Made by a program: the position numbers and the translations under genes. Of a DNA stretch of 64,000 bases, positions 1 to 11,500 are shown piece after piece. The DNA comes from Onthophagus taurus. Taxonomy: Eukaryota > Arthropoda > Insecta > Coleoptera > Scarabaeidae. Within the stretch, counting starts at the first letter, position 1. Each line of letters begins with the position of its first letter. Where the stretch lies: assembly GCF_036711975.1 (NCBI RefSeq), contig NC_091976.1, forward strand, positions 22,196,001-22,260,000. The letters run 5' to 3'. The notes beneath the pieces were generated by a model. It made no database searches. It saw only the letters and a program-made list of their open reading frames with translations, and was not told the origin of the DNA.

Positions 1-60
1 TCTCCGCCGCTTCTCTCGCCATGACCACGATGTCATCCGCGTATGCTAACATATGCACCT
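1..60 (-). mobile_element. LINE reverse transcriptase fragment (YADD box), cut by window edge
   Basis: Read on the minus strand, the first 60 bases translate to VHMLAYADDIVVMAREAAE, the catalytic YADD motif of a non-LTR retrotransposon reverse transcriptase with its usual hydrophobic flanks. The open frame runs off the left edge of the window, so the length and state of the element cannot be judged. On the inner side, similarity stops within a few bases of position 60, where an unrelated TTCGA-rich repeat begins. Clade is not resolvable from 19 residues; I, R1 and Jockey groups all use this wording. Confidence 0.7.
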
Positions 61-268
61 TTTTTTTGTAAATTCGACGTATAGAAGTAAAAGTTGAAGA
101 AATTCCATAGTAGTTCAGTTCGAGTTACAGAGAAATTCGAGTTATTGAAATTCGACTTAGGGAGATAAAAACATATTTGAAACCTAGTCAAGCGCTTGAG
201 CTTACGAAAATTATTCGACTTAGAGGATAATTCGAGATATAGAAGTTCAAGTTAGGGGAATTTAACTG
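60..268. mobile_element. pogo/Tigger-like terminal repeat or MITE remnant
   Basis: The stretch carries five or more degenerate copies of a TTCGAGTTA / TTCGACTTA word in both orientations. The right border reads GGGGAATTTAACTG and is followed by TA, so the reverse strand begins CAGTTAAATTCCCC next to a TA dinucleotide. Known pogo/Tigger-class elements end in CAG with TA target duplication and have termini rich in such AACTCGAA words. I cannot define the left border, and no transposase is present, so this is a family-level guess. Confidence 0.35.
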
Positions 269-1114
269 TATCTTAATCGGATCAAATTACCTTAGCAAAC
301 AAATAAGAGAGTACAAAAATGTTATTACCTAGAACCTTCACACTTTATCCAAGCTTAGAACTGGTTCGCAACTACTTTTGAGGCGTGTTTAAAATCCAAC
401 GGATCAATGAATCAACAATGATAATAAAACAAAATATACCAAAACACTTAGAATTACTTAAATGTTTGGCAAAAATAGCTCACAAATGTTCGAAATGCCT
501 TCCATAAACTTCAATGCATTTATTTAATCTAGCTTCGATGAAAAAGAAAACGCTGTTTAAGTCTCAGCCCTGGACACGATTCTAATGGCATGTAGTGTTT
601 TGTCATATTTTCCCTGGTGATTGGTTTTTCTGGAAAAGTCAGGTCGTTTAGTTTACCCCACAGATAAAGGAGTGAAAGTAATGTGGGTTTTGCTCGAACC
701 AAGAATGCATATTGTGCAAATTTACATCAGCGTGTTGAAAGATGCTTCATTGCATCCATAGCATTTGTGATAAAAGCTTTGGATATGCCCGAATCATATT
801 TAAAAGTCAATGATAATAGTTCAGTCTGTTATCATAATCGGTATCTGTTAAGGCCTGATGTAAAACAGTGTGGTGGAGATACATATTATTCTCTTGAGAA
901 ATCTTGTGGACAATTGTTTTCGGGGTTTCTAGATTATGTGGGATAGCATTGCGCACCAATGTGATTTACGAATTCATAGAGATGTCTCAATCTTAACCGT
1001 TAATTAGGCGCGTGGGGTCATTTTAACGTTGTTAATTTTTGGTTATGCTGTATCTTCGAACATAGTCGTGCGAACGCGTTGACCATTCGTGTACCATTCA
1101 GTTTTAGTAGTTTC
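269..1114. other. Unassigned spacer
   Basis: AT-rich sequence with no recognised gene or repeat. An 87-codon open frame at 683-946 has no motif I recognise, no splice context and no family resemblance, and I treat it as chance. Confidence 0.5.
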
Positions 1115-1404
1115 AGAACTAACACTAGACCGAGAACAAGAAACATTTGGATTTAGAGGCACGTCTCTCAAGACGGCTAAACCCGAATGATTCTAGTTCT
1201 AGGTCTTGTATTAGTTCTAGTGATAGTGCTAGTGTAAAACTAGAACAAATACTAGACCGAGAACTAGAATCATTCGGGTTTAGCCACACGTCTCTCAAGA
1301 CGGCTAAACCCGAATGATGCTAGTTCTAGGTCTTATGTTGGTTCTAGTGATAGTGGTAGTGTAAAACTAGTACTAACACTAGACCGAGAACTAGAAACAT
1401 TCGC
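1115..1404. repeat. Tandem foldback repeat, 127-bp period
   Basis: Two complete units (about 1115-1234 and 1235-1361) and a half unit (1362-1404). Each unit is a near-palindrome: the arm AACTAACACTAGACCGAGAA..CATTCGGGTTTAGCC is followed, after a short centre reading ACGTCTCTCAAGAC, by its inverted copy GGCTAAACCCGAATG..CTAGTTCTAGGTCT. The centre word recurs at 1161 and 1288, a 127-bp spacing. The same arm sequence occurs at 47552-47610, at the left end of the hAT relic in the ENTPD intron, so the array looks like inverted fused transposon ends. Confidence 0.75.
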
Positions 1405-1407
1405 CAA

Positions 1408-1461
1408 AAAATAGTTTTGAAAAATTACACAAATTACAGTGTAATTTTTCAAAACTATTTT
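1408..1461. repeat. Perfect inverted repeat, 23-bp arms, 8-base loop
   Basis: Arms at 1408-1430 and 1439-1461 are exact reverse complements of one another (core GTTTTGAAAAATTACAC) around an 8-base loop. It directly abuts the incomplete third foldback unit. In RNA it would form a long AT-rich stem; in DNA it could be a cruciform or the remaining ends of a deleted palindromic element. No function can be assigned. Confidence 0.85.
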
Positions 1462-4400
1462 GAGTGACTTAATTTTACTCCTCCGAATTAAAAAAATAGA
1501 CTATAGATTAAATTTATCTTATAATTTACATATAGAGGATATCTATATATGTACTGCTTAATTGCTATCCCTTTTGGGATTTAAATTAGGTTTAGCGGTA
1601 GGGGTCTCTAACAGGGTCCATTAGTGTACCGAGAACGCGAACGAAGCTTTCACGTTAAATGCTTTGATTTCGCGAAACATTTTCAATTTAAAAACTCATT
1701 AAACATTCATGGCGTCGCGCGATTTTTACACCCGGACGCGGCATGGAGAGCGTGACGTGGTGTCGCTGCGCCCACGACGACGACCGACGTCGGCATAGGC
1801 AGGCGGTCGAAATTGGGACCTCGAGGTTTTGACTAAGAAGTTTAATTAAAGTTTCCCGGGGAGCCCAACCCTGCGCACTCCTTATAGAACTTGTTTAGAC
1901 TTCGGGATAATGGTAAAATTCATTTCTGCGCGGCTACTTTCCAAATCCATCGTATTGAGAGGGTTTCCACGTACGAGGAAACGGTTTAGTACAAAATACT
2001 TTAGTCTCAATGCAAATCGTTTTTGGGTTTTACGTCGGAGTTTACTGCTCATTTAAATGTCAAAAAACGGGATGCAATTAAGCGGTATAGCGGTCGGCGT
2101 CAACCACGCCTTCTCCAAGACGCCCCGAGTTCATTAGGGCCGGTTCGTAGGAGACCAGAATAAGCAATAGGTTCCTTTACACTCTCTAATCCTCGGCGAC
2201 AAAGGCTTGTTTGTAGGTCGCCCCGACGCTAATCAACATCAATATGCGCTAAGGACTTCGGTAGAACCCTTGGCGAAACCACAGTCGACCCCACTGTCGC
2301 GGCTTCGGGTTCAAACCCGATGGACCTGACGCCTCAAGACACTTTACTCCACCTCCACATCTCCATACCATGTCTAAACCACATGACATTACTCCGAGCT
2401 TTAATATCAAATCTATTTTCATAATAAATTTAATGCGTTAAAATGTTAGAATTATAAGTATATAACGGAAGTAGTAAAATAAAAATTTTAATCCTAAAAA
2501 TAAATTTGTTCATAACTCATATTGAACAACCAATGAAAAATATAAATGGTTATAGCGACACGAAAGCTAAAATTATTCAAACAATTCAAGTACTATTTTT
2601 GATAAATCCCAAAACGTAAACAATGCCCCTGTTGTGCATTATATATATTTTAAATTATCTTTCACATTTTTGGAAACCCCAACACCTGTTGAATTGCTGA
2701 GTGTTGGAAAAATTGCGATAAAATACGTAACCAAAAATATGTGACTAAAAATGTGGGTCCAATAATGAATTGCCGACATAAAATTTTTACCACAACTAAC
2801 TGAACCGGTTAATTTATGGATGCATAGCTTTTGTAATATATTTAAAAGGATTATTGGAAATGATGGGAGAGTAGAGAAGACTATCCGTCATGATAAATGG
2901 TAGTTACGGCTACCTACACTAACAAAGATCCATTCCGGGACGAGAGAGTTTACTTCCCATACGTTATGATAGCGATCCTTTGAAAACATGGCACCAAATG
3001 GTAGCCATAAAATACACTAAACATAAACAATGAGCATAGCAACACAATATACAGCCATATTGGAGTAATTAAATTTCTGGATTTCCGAGAAGATAGGCGA
3101 GAGAGAGCAAATTTTAACGGTCCGATGCAAATGTGGCAACGTACCCCTGTAGCGATCTAAATAGCATTCTCGTTAGACTGAGAAGTAACGTAGAACGCCT
3201 CCTGTTCACCGTCTGCGTCGCTAATCCTAACGCTCTCATAATTTAGGTAGACCTCCGCTTAATCTTCGTATTTGAGACAAAGGAGCGGTTGTCCTGCGTT
3301 AAGATCCTGACCAAGATCCTATGCCGTGTCGGACGAAGGGGGGTGCCGTTCGTGGCAGCAAATAAATTAATGTTTACCCCCGGGAATTGTAGGAAAACGG
3401 AACGGCAACAATCGCGGGTACAATGTACTCTAAGTTGAAGTGATATATTTGTGATTTTCTGAAAACCAACTTTAATTCAAAAAATCTTATTTCCAGGTAT
3501 ATCTGAGTCTATTTAAAAGGTGTACGATCAGATTTCTCGTATACGGCCCCGATCGCCTCACCCCCCATTCGAAACTTTAACAATTTTCAGGCGGGCCAAG
3601 TAACGGCCAACAAATCCAACACAAAACAGACTTTAACGTATCATTGCTTCCGGCGTTGTGCGCCACATTTCTTCGCCGGTTAATAGAGTTAGCCCGGAAC
3701 CTCCTATTTACCAGGGACCCATTGCAACTCCTAATTTATAAAGCGACAAGTTAATTAAAGTTTAATTTCTTCCCACTCCGTCGGGGTCTTGACCTCTTTC
3801 TCCCGATTGCTCCCCGTTTAATGCCGAGAAATTATAACGAGCGCACGCCCATGACTAAAAATTACTAAGGAAAATTAATTATGTACTACACCCCTTTACC
3901 ATCGCTAACTAAAAGATATTTCTTTATAAATAAATTTGTACTTGTATATCAAAGAGAAAATGTAATTGATAATAAATTACATTTTTAATTACTATTCATC
4001 TGAATTAAATTAATAATACCCAAACTTTCACATAAATCGCTAAATATCAATCAATATGTATACCCAACCCAACAGAGGTTTCTCAGAAAAGTTAGACTCT
4101 AAAAAATCCACCTTAACAGTTTCAATTCATGAGGGATTGATAAAAACACTGTTCCCCTTACCTCCTATAGGTAATAGAATAGCGACTACTTCTTCACTGT
4201 TATCTACGTTAACGATCTATCTATTCTTGTCAGAGGTAAATAAGTGAAGATCTTATAGGTGCAGTTACAGATAACACTCACTATAATTAAGAACAGTAAA
4301 TCCCAAAAGTACAGACATTCCAGAATGCCATTGCTCGCTTTAAATTGATTGAGCTGGTTATAATAAATGTCAGAGTATTATTCTTAACCCCAAATTATTG

Positions 4401-4860
4401 TGGAAACTTGAAGTAGATATTAGAATTAAGAAAGCTAGTATCGGAGATACACTGGTAAATATGGGGAAAATAAGAGGGGTAGAACTCAGCACTGACCACC
4501 GATTATTGATAACTGACAGCAATTTGAAAACAAGTCAAAAATGAAACAAATCTTCATTATCTTAACTCCAATTTGCACGCGATTCGTAGTATAAGCAGAC
4601 AATATTGTAGTAATGTTAGGCAAAGTAGAACGTCCCGATAGCTTGGTACGCTTCTGTCTGTTTTGCATAATGTAATCCATCATGAACCAATTCCAGTTGT
4701 TTGTTTTCTTCCTCCAGATGGTCCGAAGAGTTTCACAATAAGTAGAGTGATATAAATAAGTAAATGTTTATTTTGTCTTGTTGATCTTGAATGATCTTGT
4801 CCTCTTTCTATTTTTGCATGTTCCATGTATTCAATGAGGAAAAAATAATCTCTGGAAACG
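1462..4860. other. Long non-coding block, partly GC-richer than the rest of the window
   Basis: No gene, RNA or repeat family recognised. Parts of 1560-2350 and 3100-3850 are visibly richer in G and C than the surrounding DNA and contain runs such as CCCGGGGAGCC and CCGTCGGGGTCTTGACC, with no long open frame. Such non-repetitive GC-richer islands could be conserved non-coding sequence, an untranslated exon or an old element end. Short open frames at 4056-4247 and 4486-4683 show no family signature. Confidence 0.4.
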
Positions 4861-4903
4861 CGACAAATTTTTCAAGGATTCTATAAAACAGACTCCTTTT
4901 TTC

Positions 4904-4945
4904 TACACCAAGCTTTCGGAATCTTTTGTATTCCTTCATCAGGGT
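4904..4945 (-). ncRNA. Hammerhead-ribozyme-like motif at Penelope element end
   Basis: On the minus strand CTGATGA (4942-4936) is followed by a 5-bp helix II (GGAAT/ATTCC, loop ACAAAAG), then GAAA (4917-4914) and GCTT. This matches the hammerhead core CUGAUGA..GAAA, with the minimal loop-less helix III (A-U and G-C pairs inside AAGCU, cleavage after the following U) reported for Penelope-like element hammerheads. Helix I has three pairs (ACC before the core with GGU after the site). One extra A precedes helix II. Its position beside a Penelope GIY-YIG gene fits the known location in pLTRs. Activity is not shown. Confidence 0.55.
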
Positions 4946-5907
4946 TACTGAACAAAAGAGAACAAAGCAATGAACAACAAAATCTAATTCATCTAAAAAT
5001 AAATTAATCTACTTACAAATGGAAAGCGATTTAATCAGCTCAAGCAGCACAAGCATTAATCACCTCTAAAAGCGTCAAAAACGGATTTTTTGTTAACAAT
5101 GAACCAACTTTAACTTATTCTCTAACGCCAAAGTAAAACCGAACACGTTAAATTCTTTATAAACCAAAATGGTAAAATTTTCAAATTTTCAAAAATGAAA
5201 TACAAAACACAAAAATTACAAAAATTATATAAAACTGTTAAAAAGTATAAAATTTCAAAACCTACGTTAAATCGATAAACAATAATATGTCTTTAGAAAA
5301 AAAGAGATGTTTCATTAACATTGGATTTATCTTGAGACTGCCAATTATTGGATAAAAGGTAACTATAAATTAAGCTTAAATTATCGATATCAGTTCTAAA
5401 GTTGACGGATTTTATTTCTTTGTTAATATAGACCATCTCCAAAAATAACCTTTTTTGGTATACCTATTCCCTATCTGTGATAGTTGTATTGTTAAAATCG
5501 AAATGATGGCCCTCATTAACATGGTGGGCCACTAACGCACTTTTTCTCTCATTTCCAGCTACGCAGTCTCTTTTATGTTGATTAATTCTATTCGAAAGAT
5601 ACTGTGTAGTGGTACCGATATATGCACCATTGCAATTATTACAAGGTATTCTGTAAATTACGTAAGACTGGCCTAGAAGGGGAACAGGATACTTAGTTTT
5701 AGAGAACAAACAAGAAAGAGGTCTAGTATCGAATTTTGCAAATTTTATAGAGTCAGTCTTCAGAACAGACATCAACTGAGGTGTTAAGTTAGGAACGAAG
5801 GAGATCTTTACATATCTAAAATTGGGAACACTTGAGAGGTTCTCTTGAGAACCGTTAGGTTTGTCTGCATTATTGACTGCATTTTTCTCGAGAAGTGTCG
5901 AAAACAT
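4904..5907 (-). mobile_element. Penelope-like element fragment, 3' part with GIY-YIG endonuclease
   Basis: The minus-strand frame 5907-5464 encodes about 147 residues ending in a GIY-YIG nuclease: VIYRIPCNNCNGAYIGTTTQ, then the arginine-containing helix LSNRINQHKRD and AHHVNEGHHFDF. This is the C-terminal nuclease joined to the reverse transcriptase in Penelope-like elements. Some 550 bp of AT-rich sequence follow down to the hammerhead-like motif near 4904. The reverse transcriptase half is missing on this strand; instead, at about 5880-5905 the sequence switches to the N-terminus of a second copy in the opposite orientation. A dead fragment. Confidence 0.8.
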
Positions 5908-7286
5908 GGTGTTTCACCATCACACATTCTGAATGGTTTCAAGAACGTTGAACTACTTATGAATGAATCAAGAGGCCCCCTCACTAGGAGGATGGATAAT
6001 TTCCAGTTAAGGTTGGGAGCGAGAATTTTGAATTTTGAAATTAAAATACTCATTTCGATATTAAAAAGATTGAAAATACCATAAAAGAGTTGAGTCGTGA
6101 GCTAACTGATATTCCTGTACACATTTTGACAGAATTTAAACTTAGACTTACAGTTTCTTATAATAAAGTTTTTCGTAGTGTTAAGTTGGCTAATATCAAT
6201 AAATTTAATAAACTTCAGAATCAATGTAAATTTGAAAAAATAGTGAGGAATAATGATGGTTGGTTTGTTAATAAGAGTGATGTGGAGGTTTCTGTTGTAG
6301 TTAAAGATTTTTTATCTTTGGATCCGAAGTTAGGGATTATTCCAGATTCGACTTCAGTCTCAGTTCCTAAATTAATAGCTGATATTAAGAATGTAATTAG
6401 AATTGCACCATGTAATGAACAGAATGTATAAAGAGCTAGATGCACGAATAATCAACTAATTTTTTAAGAAAGACAGATCAAAATAATGTAGTTAAAGCTG
6501 ATTGTGTTACAAAATTCTTTCCGAAAACTGAAAGAGAAGACCCTTTGTTAATTTTAAAAGCTGATCCGTCAGAATATATGCGGAAGTCGTTAAGTTTGTT
6601 CAATGATCAATCAACTTATGTGGTTCTCCCACGAGATCCTACTAGTACCATTCAAAACAAAAATAATAAATTTTCAAAGTTGTTACTTGAAAGGGATTAC
6701 ATTGAGAAACCTATTTACAACAGGTTAATTTGCCACAATGGTATTATTCCTAAATACTACGGCCTTCCAAAGATCCATAAACGAGATTATCCCTTGAGAC
6801 CTATTATTTCCTTCGTTGGCTCACTCACGTATGAGTTGTCTAATTTTGTGGCTCGTATTCTGACTGAAGCGTTCAGAGAGAGAACTTCGTGTAACATTAA
6901 AGACACTTTCACCTTTGTTGAAGAAATGAAAAGGAGAACCTTACCTCCTAACTTTGTGTTGATCTCTTTGGAAGTTGTCTCTTTGTTTACTAATATTCCC
7001 TTATCATTAGTAAAACAAATCATAACTGATAATTGGGACATCATACAACCAGTAACCCAAATCGACAGAGACCTTTTCATTGAGATAATAACCTTCCTCT
7101 TTGAATCTTCTATTTTTTCATTTGATGGAAAGATTTATAGTCAGAAATTTCGGCACCCCTATGTGTAGTCATTTGAGCCCCATCCTTGCCACTATTGTGA
7201 TGGATTGTTTGTTGGGTCAATGTATCCCTTCATTTGATTTTACTTTTCCTTTCATTTTTAAGTATGTTGACGATATCATTTGCTGA
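5900..7286 (+). mobile_element. Penelope-like element fragment, N-terminal part and reverse transcriptase
   Basis: Plus-strand frames give first an N-terminal segment (KHGVSPSHILNGFKNVELL near 5905-5965, then 6090-6431), then the Penelope reverse transcriptase: KYYGLPKIHKRDYPLRPIIS (about 6750-6810), a region where the first catalytic Asp-containing block is altered (LEVVSLFTNIP where families usually have D..SLYTNIP), a PMCSHLSPILA block, and KYVDDII with the YVDD box near 7260-7280. The frame is interrupted several times and stops just after the YVDD box, so the thumb and GIY-YIG nuclease are absent. It lies head-to-head with the minus-strand fragment. Confidence 0.8.
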
Positions 7287-7289
7287 GTT

Positions 7290-7870
7290 CCTTCCAATTC
7301 CGTTGACACTGTCCTCAGAGTTTTCAATAGCTGCAATAGACCACGTGGAGCAATGCATCTTTTTAGAGCAGCCCTATAAGAAAACTGAATGCTAATAGAA
7401 AACTTATATCTCGGAATCATGATTAGTATATTGGAAGAGAAATAAGCAAAAGCAAGTGGAGTATATACCAGATATGTTACAGCATGATATGTAAAAAGGT
7501 TTAAGTACTTGGACACAAACTAGGACAATGATAGACAAACATAAATCAAAAATAGGGGCAAAAGAGATGAAGTATCTGTGAAAAATTTTAGGAAATCCCA
7601 CAAGATAGGTATGTAACAAATGCGTTAGAAAAGAACTGACCTTGATCCCCTCTACTAAGAGCTAAGTAAAGGAGATAGAAGAGAAAAGTTGTAATGAGGA
7701 AAGAATATCAAAGAGAATGTTCAATATAAAACCAAAAGGAAGAAGAAGATGGGAAAGAAACCAATGGGAACAAGTGATAGGCGAGATTGCGTTGACAAGA
7801 GAGGCTTAACACCATAAAGTAGAATGGAGGCAAAAAAAGGAAGGACTAACATATTTAATTACCAATAATT
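7290..7870 (+). mobile_element. LINE 3'-terminal fragment (degenerate)
   Basis: Around 7720-7850 the plus strand reads PKGRRRWERNQWEQVIGEIA and then HHKVEWRQKK after a stop, the basic tail (RGRPRKRW...) found after the reverse transcriptase thumb in RTE-like LINEs. The sequence upstream to the Penelope fragment shows no clear frame. Only the extreme C-terminus and a short AT-rich 3' region are left; the boundary is approximate. Confidence 0.45.
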
Positions 7871-10800
7871 AAGACCTTCATGAATGGCAATTTATTCCCT
7901 TTGACTTCCCACATAAATAAAGCCTGACAAGAAGATCCGTCTCGCGACGGCGAGGAACATCTTTATATTTGAATCATCTGCTAAAAGTAAAGAGAAATAA
8001 TTAATTATAATAATTAATATTTATTTTAAGTTTTATTATTTGCTGTTATCTATTCAAATATCTTCGATACTTTTAGCTTAACCATCATTATTAAAGTTTA
8101 GTTTGAATCAATAAAATCGCCATCTATATAGGAATAGCGCTAACATCCGCGAGACCATTAAAAACACCTGTAAGTTCTTTTTCAACATTTTTTCAAACCC
8201 CAAAAAATCATATTAGAAAGTTAGGAAACGCAATTTTGTTTCAGTTCTTTCCAACTTCCTCTATTAGATAAAATCATCTCGTCGTTACGATCTATGTAAA
8301 CTATGGAAAGATAAGATCTAACCGGAAACATCTAAAATAACCGTTGTTAAAACAGAAAAACAAGAAATTATACGCATCAAAAATTTTTATATTTCAACAA
8401 TAAATAAAAACCAAGGTTTATGTCAAAAAATATTTTAATTTAAATTTGTATTGTGTATTGTGTACTATTAAAAGTAAATAGAAATTAAAATATACATACA
8501 TAAAGGTGAGAATATGAAGAAATTATTTTTTTTATTACATTCTTGGTAATAATATAGTTAAACAAAGAAAATTGTTTTAAAATTTAAATAATATGGTTTA
8601 GCTATATCCACCTCCACAAAATTTCTCGTAAAGCCCCTTTCATTTTGCACTACTTGAAAAACGTTATGGTTTGGAGCTCCGGCTGCTGCTGACCAACAGT
8701 GTACCATTCGGCCTCTTTCACTTCGGTGCTTTCTCAAGATATCAACACGCAATTTTCAATCAACTTACATTAACACGTGATGTAGTTCTCATAAGCGCAA
8801 AAAAATTTAACTTAAATAAACATTTTTTCAAAATACATATTTTTTAATTCACTTTTAGTGCTTATATGTTAAATAAAAAAATAAGAAATTGTGGTGAATT
8901 ATTAAAATTTTTTTGTGGTGTGATTTGAACCGCTTGGATTTTAGTTCAATTAAAAAGTAAGTGGTAAGAAAGAATTCTTGTTGTTAATTAATTCTTATAC
9001 AACAGTAAGTGTGTTATGAGAATTGAGGGCGATTATAAAAAAAAATCAAAACAATTATATTGCCTGTGGCGAATCGAGCGAAAACTGTGTAAACAGATCA
9101 GAAAGGAACAATTTCGTAACTTAGATAATTTGTAAATGAAACCACGTCGCTTTCAAATTCTTGTAAATCGTTTTATCTCGTTTCCTTCGCGCACTACGTA
9201 GTTCGAGTACATAATTTCGTCAAGAATGCAAAAATCCAAATTAAAAAAAATTTATCCAAGATCATTAGTTTGTTTCAAGAAGGATCTAGATTTCTTTCTT
9301 GGAAATAGCCTCTCTGTTAATTAGTACTTTATTCCAACTTTACCTATTCATTGTGAATTCAATATGAAGTAAACTTTACTGTAATTATTTAAGGAATTGC
9401 TTTCATTTAATTAGATTATAATCAACACCCGCGAACCTTGGATTAAATAAAAATCTACTTCATGTTACCAAATCTGGGTTTCGGCAATAAATTATCCCAT
9501 TTTTTAAAGTCATTTTGAATTTTATCTCGCTTTCAACGCAATTTTTTGGTCATAATAGTTATTTGTTTGCTGTTTACAGAATACCTAATAAATCATATAC
9601 AAAAGTTTGACCATCTTGTATTTAGGTAATCATGTAGGTGAAGAGCTAGCAATATAAAGTGAGATGCGTCGCTTTCTCCACAACCTCTTAATTTCAATTA
9701 TGAAGCATGATGAGCTCATCAATTTCCATAGAGTTACGTAAATATTCAGCGTTTCTTCTTTAACTCATTTAAATTCATTCGAAAAAATATTTTTTCTTCT
9801 TTCCGACTTATTCACAAACATGGCAGAGGGATGCTAACAACTCTCTCTTTGTAGAGGCGCTTTGTTATAGTGTCAAGTGTCAAATCTCAGAAATTCTTAA
9901 TCTTTGAGTGATTTGCTTGATAGGATCACTCTTTTGAAAGAAACTGTATTGGCTTCAGCAAAACAGGTTTACCATAAGCGATCTGCACTAAGCACATGAA
10001 GGTTCTTTCATTTATTGAAGTATAACACAAAAATGTATTGCTTTATTATTGGCATTCAAGTTAAGGTTTCATAATAACGCAGATAGCACTTCACTTAATA
10101 TTTACTAATTTTATTAATCCAACTAAATTCATACAGTGTAGTGTTTTACATAATGTCTAATGATAGAGGATATATCTGTTGTTGTGGTGTACAGGTTTCT
10201 CTTTCCAAATCTGAAGATGTTACGACGATTCGTAGTTTTGGCCATTTAGTTATGGACATCGAATAAAATGGAAACTGGTTTGTCGATGTAATATTTTTGT
10301 TGTCTGTAAAGTATTGAAATTATTTTGTCAAACTCTAATCCTTAACTTCTCCTGCTTCGTTGAATTTACCAATTATTAACAAATTAAACAAGAATTGAAT
10401 TTTGATGAAAAGGAAAAAGCTGGTAATCAGCCAACCAGATTATCAATGGTGAAAGAAAACTTATTGAGTTTGATTAAAAGAAATCAAAAGTCCAGAAGAA
10501 AATAAAAAAATGATACTCCAATCAAGTGATAATTACGGCATTCCGATTTTTATGGCGAATAATTGGTATTATTGTTGAATTATTTTCTCATTATTTTGAG
10601 GTTTTGCACTTTCTGAATCTTTCTCTTCGCAAAAAGTGAAATAAAACGAATTATAATACACTGCAGAAAATTAAAATGTTTTTACTAAATAAAATTTTTA
10701 ATTTATATCATTATACAGTATTTTGTTAGATACTGCTAGCAGAAGACTGGATACTGCTTATAGACTGCTATTTACTGCTATTTAAAAATTATTTACTGCT

Positions 10801-11072
10801 TGCAGAAGACTAAATACTGTGAATAGAAGAAAATAATTGTCGGAAAGATACAAGATTTTGCATGAAGAAGACTACAGTGTGTTTGATATTTGCCCAGTTT
10901 GGAACTACGGATCCTTGAATACGGTGATCTAGATCTTATCCTTCTCTAAGAATAAGTTGCTGTTTGTTCAGCATTCTTCTTGAAGTTGGTTTGGATATAA
11001 TATAAGATCTCCGTTACGAGATATGTAATATAACAGTCTTTTTGGATCAAATCAACGTTTGTATACTGATCT
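7871..11072. other. Non-coding AT-rich stretch
   Basis: Nothing recognisable over about 3.2 kb apart from a short TACTGC-rich direct repeat at about 10727-10830 (words such as ATACTGC and GCAGAAGACT repeated three to four times). A 64-codon frame at 8558-8752 on the minus strand has no family signature. No RNA gene seen. Confidence 0.45.
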
Positions 11073-11500
11073 CTAACTTCGTGATACTTTTAAATGGGAC
11101 ATCACGTTTGCAATTTGAATCAGAAAATAGTCTAATAGGCTCAAATCATAGCTCCGTGGTGGCCATTTGACATCAGAATCTCGGTTAATTATTCGTTTTT
11201 CGATTACGGTGCCCAAAAGTTTAATTGTTACATCGTCAAACATCGTCCACGACATCCACTGTAACGCCACAGTTCCAAAATCTGCATCAAACCAGTTTTG
11301 AGTGCATCGGTTGCTCAACGATGACGTTTGGATTTTCCGAACCTCAAATGTGTTTGCTTATTGACAGAGCCCTCGATGTGGAAATGGAGTTAATCTTCGG
11401 CCAAGCGATCTCCAGTCCATTGGGCGAACCGAAAACGCATCAGATTCTGCGTAAATTTCTTCCTGTTTGGATTGAGTTGAGTTGGGATGGGTTGAGTTAG
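11073..11500 (-). mobile_element. Tc1/mariner-superfamily transposase relic (C-terminal part)
   Basis: Minus-strand frame 11318-11073 contains KWPPRSYDLSLLDYFL, matching the W-PPRS-DL-PLDYFLWG block at the third catalytic acidic residue of the mariner-related DDE/D transposases found in many insects. The stretch upstream on the same strand (to about 11500) reads poorly, with several stops, and no terminal repeats are visible. A few copies of a GTTGGGTTGA-like word follow at 11465-11510. Inactive. Confidence 0.6.

Noticed and set aside
683-946. 87-codon open frame as a small gene
   Set aside because: No recognised motif, no splice or repeat context, length expected by chance in this much DNA.
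4056-4683. Frames at 4056-4247 (+) and 4486-4683 (-) as small proteins
   Set aside because: No family resemblance, no signal peptide or domain; cannot be supported.
8558-8752. 64-codon minus-strand frame as a gene
   Set aside because: No motif or context; treated as chance.
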